DNA from: Tetrastigma voinierianum
Lineage: Eukaryota; Streptophyta; Magnoliopsida; Vitales; Vitaceae
Direction of reading: 5' to 3'
NCBI GenBank assembly: GCA_016808115.1
Contig: JAEQBH010004431.1
Span: 62,001 to 126,000 of the forward strand
DNA: 64,000 nt
Program-made: the position numbers and the translations under genes
Shown: in pieces, positions 11,360-24,857 of the stretch
Layout: each line of letters starts with the position of its first letter
Numbering within the stretch: the first letter of the stretch is position 1
Notes under the pieces: model-generated
What the model saw: the letters and a program-made list of their open reading frames with translations, nothing else
Databases searched by the model: none
What the model was told of the DNA's origin: nothing

Positions 11360-13354
11360 TGTGACGCCCTGAGAGCCGGGGTCGGTTGACTACCGTCGGC
11401 CGCGGAATGCTCGTGAATGTCGGGTGACTGACGTTTTTCCACCAATCGGGCAAGAATCTCCTTTGTGCTTGGGAGCTCTACCCAGATACAAAATCTTCTT
11501 AAAACTGTCCCAACATCAATCACCCGATTACAAGCGGCCTCTTGGGCCCCAAAGCCAATACTAATCACTATATCAAAACGAGTTATATCTTCCTGATATT
11601 CATTATATCCATGTCTGAGTTAATGATTTGCTCTTATCTGACACATATATTAAAATGAGAAGCATTCTAATACATGTAAACATCCATGAAAGCACATTTC
11701 GGCTTTCTTCCTGGCGCTACGGCCTCTGAGGCGAGCCGTCTCCTCCATACGCTCCGTGCACGTAAAAGGGGATCGCGACGGGGTGAGCTGGCTCGATGGG
11801 AGAATCGCACAAGTGGGCTACTCACCACTGAGTGCGGTCACGATGTTCCAAATTAAACACACATTCAAGCGAGTAAGCGTCCTACTTGAATGTCTACATG
11901 ACGCCAACTTCGAGATCCAGAGTCCTCACCGACTCTCTCACACTTCCTTTAAGCCTCGTATGAGAATTATTATATTATTAATTGGACAACATAGATGAAT
12001 ATATATCGGTGGGTAGCTCAGGCGATTGATATATATTATTTCTTTGTGGACTACCCTCAGTGAATAAATATCAAGCCCGGCGCTCCGGCCGGTTGATATA
12101 TATTATTTGATTTGGACTACCCTCCGATAACTTACATTTTAGACTACCCTCCGAACCTTGTTTCTCTAGACTCATCTCATGCACTAATTCCTATATTCCT
12201 AGGATGTTCCAGTGCATATGGAATGCATGTATGCGATTCAATTGATGCAATCACATGCAGATATATAAACGTGAATATATTCGCGTAAAATTAAATCACC
12301 TGACATGTTATGTATTTACCCATTCAACATCAAATTAGCTCACTTGGGCTAATATGCAAGCAAGCTTAATTTGATTCAGTGCCAATCAAGCACATATTTT
12401 CCCAATACATTTTCGGTCACTATTCCTGAGCGGTAAACCACAGGGTTTCTTTGTTCCGACACTCAATTAATCCCTGGGTTCATGTTTTGAACGCATTTCC
12501 ACGACGCTGCGGTGCCGGAACTAACGATACATGATTAATGCTTTCTACGCCCATGTACTCATACCCACACGGCCATGGGCGGCTACGAGTACGCTCCATT
12601 TGGTTTACCTCAAAAAATTTTATTAATTAGGTCCCATGTTTTGGGGCCCAGATCCAGCCCGGCCACTGTGTTACCAATCATTTCCGAAGCGTTAACCTTC
12701 AAAAATGGGAATAAAGCCACAGTAGGAGAAAATCTACTCTTGCAGTTTTGTCAAGAACTTCGCAAACCGGGGTCCACGCGTAGCTGCTCTGCGTAGAGCG
12801 TTTTCCTCTTGCTCAGATAAGTCAGTGGTCAGATTGCTTGAAATCACAGAGAAGCTTAAGCTTCTCTCTAAAAAACAATTCGGCTGCTGCTGCATCATCA
12901 GCCAGCTCCTCACGTTTTCTTCTTTGCTAAATGAAGAGAGGATGATGACTAATCTGACTATTTAGTCCTTTAGTCACTTAAACGAATCTCTAAAATGACG
13001 CTATATCGCCGTTCATAGAATTGATGTTGACATTTATCACCGACCGTGCATTTTAACCGTTGCTCTACTCATATCTTTCGTAGTGCGGCTAGTCGTGTTA
13101 TATGTGGCTTTGATCATAAAACGCCGATTCACGGCTTTGAGCGCGATCGCCGAAAAGCGTCTTGGCTTTATTTGTCTCGAGAAAATTACGAAATTTTAAG
13201 TGTTGCTAGATTTCGAGGCAATTCAGCCAGATACGATCTAGTTTCGTCATCCGAGATCTAGAGAAATTAATTACGGATTTTTAACCGTAATTATAATTTT
13301 GTAATTAAAATTACGATTTCACGCCTTTAAAAATTGAAATTTCTGGGTCTTACA
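11360..13354 (-). repeat. Element A 5' LTR
   Basis: The LTR is 1995 bp and pairs with 4282-6263. Its ends are TGTGACGCC and GGTCTTACA on the plus strand. The minisatellite lies at about 11985-12140. The adjoining target duplication AAATA is at 13355-13359. Confidence 0.9.
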
Positions 13355-15070
13355 AAATACCACAAGGTCATATTTACCAAAAAATAATTATTTATTAAAA
13401 CTTCATTCATACCGTCAAAATATAAGTCATCAAAATTGTTTTAGGAACTCCTTTCTAACGCTTTATCCTTTTCAAATTGATAATAAAGTTAAAAACTAAA
13501 TATAATGGTCAAGAAATTCTTTTGAATTTATAAGAATTATCGAAGTTAAGAAATAAATCAAGTTCAAGATTTTATTTCTTTACTTAACAAAAACAAAACA
13601 TATAAAAACTCTTGAAGAAATCTGATATAAGTGAAGAAAATTTGGTGAACAAATTCAGAAATAAGAATAAAAAAATATCCAAAAACAAATAGGCAAATCT
13701 TTGTTCTTCTATACCAAATACCATTTGGAATAGAAAGCGACATATCGTTTCTTTACCATATGAAAAAGATTTCTCTGAAAAAACAAATTCCCTCTAAATT
13801 TAGACCTATTCAAATGAGTCACGAACTCCTTGAATATTGCAAAAAGGGTGTGATCTCTTAAATAAAAACTTATAAGACACAGTCGTGTGGAGTTGTCGAA
13901 ACTTTTTATGTCCAAAAAGCCTTGAATTAGAAAGGAACTCCAAGGTTATTGATTAATTATAAACCAGAATAAAGTCCTGCAATGGATTAGGTATCCAATA
14001 CCTAATAAAAAGGATTTAATTAAGGATTTATAATGCAACAATTTTCAAAATTTGATATGAAATATGGTTTACGGCAGAATTCAAATTAAGCCAGGAAGAT
14101 AGATACAAAGCTGCATTTCTTGTTCCATTTGGACATTATGAATGGAATGTGATAAGTTTGGTCTAAAAAATGCCTTCGAATTTCAAAATATGATGAATGA
14201 AATATTCAATATGAATACACTAGATTTTCTATTGTTTACATTGATGATGTTCTTTATATTTTCAAGTTCAATTAGAACACATTCAAACATTTAAAAATTT
14301 TCAAAAAATTGTAAGAGATAATGGTTTAATGTCTCTGCGGCAAAAGTGGTGTTTCTCAAACAAATATTAAGGTTTTAGGATTTGATATTCATCGAGCCAA
14401 ATAAAACATATCTGAGAGAGCAATAGATTTTGCAAACAAATTTCTGATGAAATCAAAGGTAAAACACGAGTTACAAAGGTTCTTAGGAAGCCTTAGCATA
14501 TGGCGAGTTTGCGAAATCTTAAGTTTTAATCGAGCCTTTATTCAAAGTTAAAGAAAAATCAGCACACCTTAGTGAGAACATACCGGAGTAGTCAAACAAG
14601 TCAAAATCGGGTTAAGGAACTTCCTTGCTTAGGTATCCTTCACCCGAAGCCTTTATATTATAGAGGCCAGATACTCGATATAGGATATGGTGGGATTTTT
14701 AAAGCAAGATTTTCAAGCAAAATTTCATTTATTTGATTCCTGCGGTGTTTGGGGTGGTCCCGCAATTGAATTAGTCCTTGATTAAAGAAATTTTAGCCAT
14801 TGTTTTATGCATTCAAAATTTCAAAGTGATGTTTTCATAAAATTTCTTTTAGAGTTGATTGCAGCGCAAAGAAATATTGCGAGATGTTCAAAACTTAGTT
14901 TAAAGCGATTTTGCGAATGCTAAACTATTTTATCTGTTTTTGATTTTGAAATTGAATTTATCAAAGGATCTTCAAATGTTTTGCACGATTTCCTTTGCGG
15001 GAATTTTCACCGGGGAAAATGGCAGGCAAACCAGATCAATCAAACCCTCACAGCCTCTTATGCGTGAAAA
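13355..15070 (+). pseudogene. Endogenous pararetrovirus RT-RNase H, copy 1b middle part
   Basis: Reverse transcriptase and RNase H are recognisable across frameshifts. The N-terminal RT text lies around 13700-14030 (including 'MSHELLEYCKKG' near 13815), and the catalytic 'YIDDV' is at 14237-14251. RNase H follows, with a degraded Asp-containing block near 14660-14700 and the caulimovirid-like 'FDFEIEFIKGSSN' at about 14940-14985. The family converts pregenomic RNA to circular DNA in virus-like particles. The frame is broken many times, and the ORF track offers only short pieces. Element A interrupts it on the left and element B at 15071. Confidence 0.8.
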
Positions 15071-17268
15071 TGTGACCTTGAGCCGAGTCGGGTGACTACC
15101 GTCGACCAGCGGGAATACTTCGTGAATGTCGGTGACGAAACATTTCACGAAAATCGGGCGAGTCTCCTTTGTACGAGCTCTGCAAAAATACAATACACAA
15201 ATACACATCCCCAGCAGTCGATATATTCACAATATGAGTAAACGGCCACTTGGGCCATAAAGCAATATCTCCTCATACTCTGACGATATATCGATAGTTT
15301 CAAAATAATTTAATAATTCACTCTTATACAACACATATATCAAAATTAGGGAATTCTAATACATGTTTCAAATCATCAAGCCCTGACCCGACAACTACAA
15401 GACCACCTCATGACGTCTTTGTCTCGTGCATGCTCTATGTACTGTAAATAAAGGGGTCTACGTGAGGTGAGCTAAAGCTCGATGGAGGGAATGCGCCCTA
15501 AAGTGGGCTACTCACCACCTAAGTGCGAAGTGCAATGTTCAATTTAAAACACATTCAAGCAAGTGCGCGGTCTCTTGAATGTCTACATGACCGGCTTCAG
15601 TCCAGAGTCCTCACCCAGAGCTCTCTCCACTGCTTCAGCCTCGTATGAGAATATTTGTTTATTAATTGGGCAACCCTCAGGTGATCTATATATCGAATTG
15701 GGTCGCTCAGGCGATTGATATATATATTGTTGTTTGTGGACTACCTCAGATGAATATATGTCCAGTAGGCATCAGACCGGTTGATATATTATTTGGTTAT
15801 TAGATTTACCCTCAGATGAATATATATCATTTGCCAGGCGCTCCAGGCCCGATTGATATATTATTTGATTTGGACTACCCTCCGATAATTAACATTTTAG
15901 ACTACCCTCCGAACCATTTTTCTCTAGACTCATCTCATGCACTAACTCTATATTCTAGGATGTTTCGGTGCATGGAATACATGTATGCGAGTTCCAATAC
16001 GATCCCAATCACATGCGAACATGCTCCCGACATGAATATGTTCGCATAATATCGATCACACAATCATGTCATGCAATTAAATCAAAATTTCAAGCATCAA
16101 GATTATTTCCTTGGGCTAATGATCATACCGAGTAATTTAATTTAAATCACGATCAAACACATGTTTTTCACGAAAATATATTTTCAAAACATTATTCGGG
16201 AATAGTGAAACCCTCGTTTACTATTCGAAAAATCCTAAAGCAATGGTTCTTTCGGTGAACGAAATCCACGGCCATTCGACGATGCATACCAGCAACATTT
16301 AGCCGCAAAGTTAGACCAACCCACTCCCAGCGGCCCTAAGCGGCCGTGACGATCCTGAAACTGCTCCATTCTTATCCAAAAGTGCAACACTTGATTCCAT
16401 GTTTTAAGGCGTCGAGCGGCCCCATTCGGCCTTTGTAATATAAATACATGATTTAAAGCAACATTCCGACACCCAAACAGCCCACTGATTTTACGGGCGA
16501 TCCGCATTATCAAAAAAAACCCCGAGCAATTTCCTGAAATTCGGTCCCATGTTTTGGGACCGATCAAGCGACCCTCACGACCTCAAACTAACCAAAAACA
16601 TCGAAAAACCATAAAAATGGGAATAAAACTCAAGTAGGGAAAATCCTACCTCTTGGAGTTGTCAAAAAACTTCATAAACCGGGGTCCACGCGTAGCACGC
16701 TCGCGTGGAAACGTTACTTTCCCTTCTTGTGTTTGAAGGCATGCTGACTAGATAGAGAGAAGCCCTCTCTCTCTCTAAAAGCTCTCTAAAATGGAGCTAC
16801 CGCATCACTCAAAAAATGGCTTCCACGCTTTTGGTTGGCTAAATGAGGGAGATGAATCACTATTTGCTAATTTGGCTCTAGGCGAATTTAAACAAATTCT
16901 AAAATGCCCAATATGTCCCTTTTTACCAGATTTGATATTCGGCACTATCTCGGCCGTCCATTTTCATCATTTCTCTACTCATACCACTTATGGTACATGA
17001 GTACATGCTATCTGTGCCTTTTGTCGCATCGAAAACCGATGACGGCACTGCAGAAGCGATGTCAAAACGCGGCCGACTTCGATCGGTCTTTAAAATTACG
17101 AAATTTTACGTGCTAAATAGATTTCGCGAGACGATTCCAACGGTACAATCCGTTTTTTCATCCGAGATCTAGAGAATTAATTACGGATTTTTAACCGTAA
17201 TTACAATTTTGTAATCAAAATTACGATTTTGCCCTTATTTCAGAAATTGGAATTTTTCGGGTCTTACA
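15071..17268 (-). repeat. Element B 3' LTR
   Basis: The LTR is 2198 bp, from TGTGACC to GGGTCTTACA on the plus strand. It carries four hairpin minisatellite units (about 15670-15900), more than element A. The segment 16940-17268 is almost identical in layout to the other family members, including the inverted repeat TACCACTTATGGTA at about 16981-16994. Confidence 0.88.
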
Positions 17269-17281
17269 TTCTCCCCTCCTT
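17269..17281 (-). other. Polypurine tract of element B
   Basis: The minus-strand AAGGAGGGGAGAA directly abuts the LTR start TGTAAGACCC. Confidence 0.8.
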
Positions 17282-20200
17282 AAAAGGAATTTCGTCCCGA
17301 AATTCAGAACAATCATAATCACTCACATGCATGTGCAACGTGCATTGTACCATGCATGTAAACTAGTCGTTTAAATGCTAAACGACTAAACCACGTACCT
17401 TCATCCCTAAACAAAGAAGGGATAGGTAGCCTCGCATCGCGGTCCTCGCGGCTCCAACGCTGGACTCCTCCACTCCACAAAGGCCGCCATAGCACTCTCA
17501 CTAGCCTCACGGTCTTGGCGTCGTAAAACCCGATCACGGGCTACAAACAATGCAACCCGTCCTCCTCAAAGGTCCCATCGTGGCCTAACTCAACTGGGTC
17601 CCTCAATCCACCATTAAGCATGAGCCGGATCTGGAGTATGTATACCAGGAGTATGGAGATGTGAAACACCTCGAGGACACCTGACATGCTGGGTGGTAAC
17701 GCTAATCGGCACAAGACAAAGGCTCATCCTCTCGAGTATCCCCTCGAAAAGCCCAATAAACCCTGGGCGATACCTTCCCGTGCTCACGAACCCGACCACC
17801 CTCTTGTGCATCACCAAGAAAACGCGTGATCACCAACCCCGAACCCTAAGGGTCGACGCGTACACGCGATAGCTCCCACCGGCCCGAGCCGTGAGGAAGA
17901 CGCCGTCGCATCGTCACCTTCCGCAGGTGTCTCTATTCTGAATCCGACCGTGAGAAGACCTACACGGCCTCCCATACAATGCCCTCATATGGGTTATCTG
18001 CACACTCGCCCGATGAACTCGCTGTTATAGGCGACCCACTAAGGGTAATTAATCCCCACTTATGATCCAGACACATGTTCGCAACATGCCCTCTAACACC
18101 CGTAGCAATCCATACACACGTAATCTCTACACAACCCTTACTTGGTGTGTAAACGCCAACCTCCCTCACTAATCATTGGATAATCCAACGGACCGCCAAT
18201 CTAGTCCATGTCCCGTATGACATCCATTTACCGAGCCCCCACTAGCTCAACAACACTCCAATGCACTCAAAGGGTATCCAAACCTCGAGTCACCCCGAAT
18301 TCTAACACCAACCTCGCCTCCCCGCGTGACAATCATGTCCGTGTGTTTTCATCTCGAGTCACTCCAGACTCCTATCACCGACTCTAAGTCTGCGTGATAA
18401 CCTGACCGTATGTTTTCATCTCGAGTCACATGACTCCTCGGCTTACACTTCGAGCCTCTTACATTTCCTGATTCATCTATGAGTCTTCATTGGACGTAGT
18501 CCTAAAGACAAACTCACCCCACACTCACCAAGAGTGGTGAATGACCATACCGTGCACCCACACCCGACTCGATGCGATGTTACCGTGCACACGAACGCAA
18601 TAATTCCATACTGCGACACCCAATCCCGGGTAAAAACCCGGGGTCCACCATGAGTAGAATATGAGAGATTTCTCACTCATAATTCCGACCTATTAGGTCA
18701 CTCTCACCCTACATCCTAGGGAAGAACATCTATTCCTGGCTTCTCTAAAGGCCTTAACCTCTAAGCTCAAATTCAATGCCGTGTCGAGTATGACAATCCG
18801 GCTAAGGTCTCAATTACCGACAACCCGATGGTTGTCAACTCATCCATGTCAAGCTTGACATCAACAACCAATACGTCTACCACCCTAAGGTCCACTACGC
18901 TCTCGTCACAGAATCCCGATCCGTCCCCGACTTCGACCCACACCCTCTAATTTATCTCATATGGCTGAAGTGTCAGGCACCCCGAATCCGAAACTAGTTC
19001 CTCCGAATCTTACTAGGTGTGGAGGAAACGAACTCCGTATACCTCCTCATACCCCATTTGGCCACTGGGACCGCATTGTCCCAAGGTCCAGGATCCCTAT
19101 CTCCGCAATCCCGCCACTGCGGCCCAACCCGGCCCTAGTCCCGAAACTAGTGTGAAGCAGTCTTCCGCCTTCCTCCGAACTAGGAGAAAGCCGATCCTCC
19201 TCTGTTACCAACACCCGTATCCCGAGGTCTAAGCATTCTCGATTTCTCTACAATAGTGGCCGCCCAACCATGGAGTCCATATCCCGTGAGGGTGAAATCC
19301 TATACCCCGCCGAACGGACAACTTCAGCCCATTCTCGCATCTCTTGTAATACCTGCAACCAATCCCAAGAAAACTACGTATCTCAAGATTGACATTCGGG
19401 TCTCCGACGCATCGCTCAACCTTCTCTAGGTCGATCGACACTCCCGGTGCCGACACCACGTGTCCTAAAATCTCACCCGCAAGCCAAAACTCGAACTTAC
19501 TGAACTTAGCGTACAACTGATGGTCTCTTAACAGCTGCAAAACAATCCTCAAGTGATACTCATGCTCCCACTCTGACTGAGAGTAGATCAAGATGTCATC
19601 CACAAAGACTACGACAAACTGATCTAAATAGGGTTGGAATATCCTATGCATGAGATCCATGAATGCTGCTGGCGCATTCACAACCGAAGGGGCATCACCG
19701 GTAAACTCATAGTGCCCATAACGCGTCCCATCCGCCTCGTCTTAGGATATCCATCCCAACCTCACCGATGGTAACCGCATGACGGCCTATCTTAGGAGTA
19801 GACTCGCACTTCTCCTCAACTCGGTCTTAAATAAATCATCAACTTCTGCAGGTACCGATTGGATCATAACCCCGCGCCACTTCCTATAGTCAACACAAGG
19901 GTCTTGCCTTCGCAAATAGGAACCTGAGCGCCTCATGGTGAAGTGCTCACCTAATGAACCCCTTGTCCAACAAACCTCCCGTAGCTAGACTCCGAGTTCC
20001 CGCGAACTCAACCTAAGGCCATCCCATGCGGAGTCATAGAGACGGGGTGAATATACCAGGTGTAACCTCGACACCCAAGTCCACTACTCTCCGTGGAGGT
20101 AGTCCGTAGCCCATCCGAAAAACATCCACATACTGCATACTACTCGCGAGGTAGATCCAAGTCCGACCTCCTCCTAAATCCCTTCAGGTAAGGCTCAGCG

Positions 20201-20515
20201 AGCCAACCGCTTAACCGTCCCCCGACACTGACTCATATACTGGTCCGGGGGCAAAATATCGTGCTTCGCCCCATCGAAATACGCAAGACGGCACCGTCCC
20301 GTGTGTAGGCGGTAACTCTCCCGCGCCACAATCGATAACAACCCTCAGAACCGGCCACCCAATCCATCCCAAGGATGACATCAAACTCGACATGTCCATG
20401 ATCCTCAGTCCATCAGGAGTAGAGTCCCCGAGATCTCCAGCCGCACCCGACATATCATCCCTATTCGCCCCAATCCCTAGGGAGAACTCATGTACAACGA
20501 CCCTTCCGAGGTCTC
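17282..20515 (-). pseudogene. Element B pol remnant
   Basis: This is the best-preserved pol of the family here. The minus-strand frame 19229-19681 (150 aa) is unmistakable Ty3/Gypsy RT: 'NAPAAFMDLM', catalytic 'FVVVFVDDILIYSQS' (VDD codons near 19595-19607), 'FEFWLAGEILGHVVS' and 'EIRSFLG'. A protease C-half with 'DVILGMDW'-type text is at about 20358-20390, upstream in the gene. Downstream, the integrase block 'LYGRPCRS' lies at about 17955-17990 and a C-terminal 'LVRVLW' tail at 17430-17520. RNase H and the integrase core lie between but are too frame-shifted to delimit. No intact polyprotein remains. Confidence 0.8.
19229..19681 (-). pseudogene. Reverse transcriptase core of element B (open 150-aa segment)
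   Basis: Residues 2-10 read NAPAAFMDL and residues 22-37 FVVVFVDDILIYSQSE, the palm-domain catalytic motif with both Asp residues. A GHVVS block and an EIRSFLG block follow, as in chromovirus RT. The last 40 residues drift out of frame. Upstream palm and finger segments lie to the right, up to about 20100, in shifted frames. Both catalytic Asp are kept, but the enzyme is incomplete. Confidence 0.85.
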
Positions 20516-20872
20516 TGTAGAGGTCCTCGCCCATTTCACCTTATTCTGCCTCATTCTCTAGCTGTAACGCAGCCTAGCCTAACTCACAAGGCGTATGAAT
20601 TCCATAAATTCCAACACTTTCTGTTTCGTACGAACCAATGGTCTACCACCACCTGGATCTTTCCCCCGTGAATGCTCCGAGGATGATTCACCCTAAACCT
20701 CCTGGGTTACTAGATCTTCCGTCTACACATATACTAGCCTCATACATAAAGATTCGGCCGTAATACCCACAACTTCTAAAAGTCCGCTAATCAAACACCG
20801 ATTGTGCTCCGACCAAAGGCCCCGGACGCTCTCTCTACGCCCCCTAATTCCTCTCTACTACGCATTACACGA
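20516..20872 (-). pseudogene. Element B gag N-terminal remnant
   Basis: The minus-strand text starts about 20870 with an Arg/Glu/Gly-rich N-terminus and continues in shifted frames to capsid-like text near 20560-20600. It then runs into 'HEFSLGIG'-type text that belongs to protease. The C-terminal capsid and the CCHC knuckle are not found. It is aligned by position and wording with elements A (9376-9710) and E (57101-57469). Confidence 0.5.
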
Positions 20873-22385
20873 TTAACATGGCAACAAGAGTCATCTATCC
20901 TTCATTTCAAATTAACTAGCAAATGATATAATGTGACTTTGACAACCATGAACTGACCTGGTCTATTTCCTAAGTGGTGCTAAATCTAAACTAATTTAAT
21001 TCGCTTTTATTCAAATAAAATTTTAGGCTCTTGTTCATTTCATTATCCAAATCTCCTAAGGTCGTAATCCCTAACCTTAGCATTCACCCTTTCCCATACG
21101 CATTACGCCATGCATATACTGCACGCAACTACAAATAAGAATCACCATTTCAAATGGTAGTTAACCCAACATGCGATTCTAAGGCATAACCATGCTCCCG
21201 AGACACTAATCATACACATAACTCGTTGTATACGTTAATCATTTCGCATTTAAAATATCATTAACAAAATTTTATTTTCAAAATTTTATTTTTTGAAAAT
21301 TTTATTTTTCGAAAATTTTCAAAATTTATTTTATTTTATTTGAATTTACAAACATTATTTTTTTTTTCGAAAAAAATTTTATTTTACAATGAACACTGCT
21401 CTCATTCGGGGTGACTCCAAAGAAAAAACGAGTCAAACGGACAAATGGGCCGAGTGCACCGAGTGCACGCCCAAGGCCGCCTAGCGCCAGCCGCGCTTCG
21501 CACGCCTGGGGCGCTTGCTCGCCGCGCGCGCTTAGCGCTTTTGCCGCAAGGCCAAGGTTCGCGCTTAGCTGCCGCTGGCTTGCGCACGCGCGCTTCGCCG
21601 CTTCGTACTCGCGCTTCGCGCGCTTCAAGACGCTGCTTCGCGCGGCTCCCAAGACGCTAGCCGCGCTTCTAAAGACGCTTCGCGCACCACGCCATTACGC
21701 CGCTTCGCTACTGCACGCCAAGACGCACGCTCGCTTCAAGTCGTCATACAAGAACCGCCCAGCCCACGCGCGCCAACGCCCGTCGCCAACCACAATACAA
21801 CCCATCGCATGATTTCCAACTCCATCGTATCAAATTTTTTTTTTTCATTATTTATGATAAATATTTTTTCCTTATTTCCAGCAGTATGAAAAATCACTAA
21901 AAATCACAAAAATCATTTTTTTCATACTCCTTAATATTCAAATAATTTTATAAAAATTTATTTAACCCACTTTTTCTTAAATTTCCTCCCAATAATTTCA
22001 TAAAAAATTTATTTCGCATTTTCTTTCAATTTAGAAAATTATTTTCATCACCTAATAGGCTAAATAAATTTATAAAATTTACTCTTTTCCTTTTCTTTTT
22101 CCAGTTTTTGTACACTGTACAACTCAAAACATTTTCTAAATATTTTCTACACATCTCCATGTGCTAATCACTTAAGCACACAAACTCATCATCTTGAGTA
22201 TACTATATGGTGATATAGCCACCATCATTCATGTTATGCATATATTTTTTTTCACACAACATAATAAATCTCATCACACAACATGGTAAGTATACCATTC
22301 ACACACCATCAAATCACACAAACACATCAACAAACGTGCAAGTAGTGTCCTAGTTTTGTCCTGATTTTCCTAGGGTAATCCTACT
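20873..22385 (-). other. Element B 5' leader, left part
   Basis: The leader holds an AT-rich block (21240-21390), a GC-rich island (about 21425-21790), and then AT-rich sequence with about three palindromic AAATAAATTTATAAAATTTATTT-like modules (21940-22085). It is cut at about 22385 by solo LTR C and resumes at 24670. Confidence 0.65.
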
Positions 22386-24669
22386 TCAGACGCCCCAAAA
22401 CCCGGGGTCCGCTGACCAATTCACAACCCGCTGAATACAAGTGGATGTCGGGTTACCCGACACCACTTCGTAAAATCGCGCAGTTTCCTTGTACTAGGAG
22501 CTCTACCCAATTACAAATCCTCAGAATAACCTCGCATTTAATTGCCCTAAGCAAATTTCCACAAATGCAATATAATCCCAACATGAGAAATGTCTTCTTT
22601 GGGCTCATAAACCAATACTCATAAAATCAATTATCATAACTATTCTTCAATTATCTCCCAATAATCCAATAGTTGATAACACTTTATTTTATACAAACAT
22701 ATATTAAAATTCACACCCTAATACATGTTATGTCCAAAACCATCAAGCCACAAACCGGCTCTTCTAAATCAACCTCAAAATGAGCCGTCTCCTCGAGCGC
22801 CTCGCACCAAAATAAAGTGGGGTCCGACGACGGGGTGAGCTAAAGCTCGCAGAGAATCGCCCTAAGGGGGCTACTTCACCACCTAAGTGCAAGCAATGTC
22901 TTAAATTAAACACACTCAAGTAAATACGTGATCCTACTTGAATGTCTACATGATCACCCATGTCACGAGTCCTCACCGACTCACTCACACTTACCTAAGC
23001 CACGTATGAGAAAATAATCATTTTCAAAACAAAACTTTGTTCTTGAAAATATACTACCGAAATATTCTGAAAAGTAGTGGACTACCCCGAGGTGAATTGG
23101 GTTGGTGAGCTCAAATACTCATGGTCCTCATCCGCGATCCGTCGTCCATCTCCCAACCCAATTCTCCGGAATATCATCCTTTGAAATTCCTTTCGCAACC
23201 ATATCCGTTTTTATAAAATACCTTGTCATGCACTCACACCTAACTCTAGGTTACCCAGTGCATATGAAAATGCATTATGCCATTTTCAAAACCATTTACA
23301 CAATATGACAATATGCATATTTTCAATCAACTAAGCAATTACACGCATGTAATTCCAATGATATCAACCATCACCTAAATTAGCTCACTTGAGCAAATCA
23401 TAATCATCTCCAATGGCTTATAACACAATTTAATTCCATGTAATTGTGTCATTGTACTAACACATTAATTTAATGTATTAACCTAACTAATTCCACACAA
23501 CGCAAGCCATTCATTTCATACAATTTCGATAATACAACACATGACAATTCTTATCCATTTCATAAACCCTGGACTGCTTACAAATCCCAAACAGTAAGTG
23601 GGCTGTCCACAAAGTGCTTCACACTTTCTACACCTGCCTCTTTCGAACCGATTTCCACTCCCATTTCCGATCTTATAACACTAAAGCATAATTTATTGAA
23701 TAAATTATCACAAAATGACCCATACAGTCCATAATCGTTACTTGATCATTCCTCATGGTCAAAATTCCACAATTCGGTCCCATGCTCAGGGACCTAACAT
23801 ACGGCCCATTCCCGAATCTTTTCCTACAAATACATGATTGAAAGCAAAACTGAATTTAAAAGACCCAACAGCCCCAAATTTTTCAAGTGCACACGGAGGT
23901 GAGAAAAATCACCAAGAATTTCTAACAATTCGGTCCCATGTTTTGGGACCGATCAAACGGCCCCTCACGGCCTCAAACCAACCGAAACATCGAAAAACCC
24001 TTAAAAATGGGAATAAAACGCAAGTAGGGAGAAAATCCTACCTCTTGGAGTTGTCAAAAACTCGCAAACCCGGGGTCCACGCGTAGCCTCGCCTCCGCAG
24101 AACGCTTCCCCTTCGCTCTAGTTCTACCAACGTGATCTCCCGATTTTCTAGAGAGAAGCCCACTCTCTCTCTAAGAGCTCTCAAATTTGGAGCTCACTGC
24201 ATCAAAAAAAATGGCCTCCCACGTTTTGCTTTGGCCTAATTGAAGAAGATGAATGACTATTGACTATTTTGTCTTCTAGTCACTTAAAATCAAATTCCAT
24301 AATTACCATTTTGTCCCTCTTTCTCAGATTTGATATTCGACACTATCTCGGCCGTCCATTTTCATCATTTCTCTACTCATACCACTTATGGTACATGAGT
24401 ACTTGTTATATGTGACTTTCGTCGCATCGAAAATCGATTTACGGCACCCGAACCGCGATGCCTCGAAAAACGTGTCGAATCCGACTGTCTCAGCAAATTG
24501 CGAAATTTTACGTGCCGAATTAGATTTCATGAGACGATTCCAATCTGCATAACTAAGCCACATCCGAGATCTAGAGAATTAATTACGGATTTTTAACCGT
24601 AATTAAAATTTTGTAATCAAAATTACGATTTTGCCCTTTATTCCGTAAATTGCACTTCTGGTCTGTACA
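22386..24669 (-). mobile_element. Solo LTR C nested in element B leader (second subfamily)
   Basis: This 2284-bp LTR has plus-strand ends TCAGACGCCCC (decayed TGTGACGCCCC) and GGTCTGTACA (decayed GGTCTTACA). The leader reads across it: 'GGGTAATC' on the left and 'CATACCTAA' on the right are contiguous in elements A and E. The flanks CTACT and CCCAT do not form a clean duplication. It lacks the hairpin minisatellite and shares its central part with LTR I (53860-56155), so it belongs to a different subfamily from A, B and E. Confidence 0.8.
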
Positions 24670-24857
24670 CCCATACCTAAACTCACATCAAAACCACAAT
24701 CTAGTGGTGATGTTTTTTTTTTTACATTTCCATGGCCTAAACCCAAATTTTCTATCCATAGGTTCCTATAAACCTATACTCCACACCATACCACCTCAGG
24801 CGATGGATACCCAAACCCGAGCTCCCTAGGTATTCAGATACCTAAGCTCGATACTGC
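24670..24857 (-). other. Element B 5' leader, right part, with tRNA primer site
   Basis: This conserved 190-bp block lies next to the 5' LTR. The minus strand immediately after the LTR reads GGCAGTATCGAGCTTAGG, a degraded form of the TGGTATC(A)GAGC site complementary to the initiator tRNA-Met 3' end. Confidence 0.65.

Larger units (their letters stand above)
4282..13354 (-). mobile_element. Element A: Ty3/Gypsy chromovirus-type LTR retrotransposon
   Basis: This is a complete element on the minus strand, 9073 bp, flanked by a perfect 5-bp target duplication AAATA (4277-4281 and 13355-13359). The plus-strand ends read TGTGACGCC ... GGTCTTACA, so the element reads TGTAAGACC ... GGCGTCACA. Both LTRs are present (4282-6263 and 11360-13354). 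The internal part carries a polypurine tract, decayed pol and gag, and a long leader. It is inserted in the pararetrovirus between the protease-side region and RT. Many frameshifts make it non-coding today. Confidence 0.9.

Noticed and set aside
21326..21812. ORFs of 108-133 aa, Ala/Arg-rich
   Set aside because: Same leader island as in element A; open in several frames because stop codons are rare in GCGC-rich sequence.
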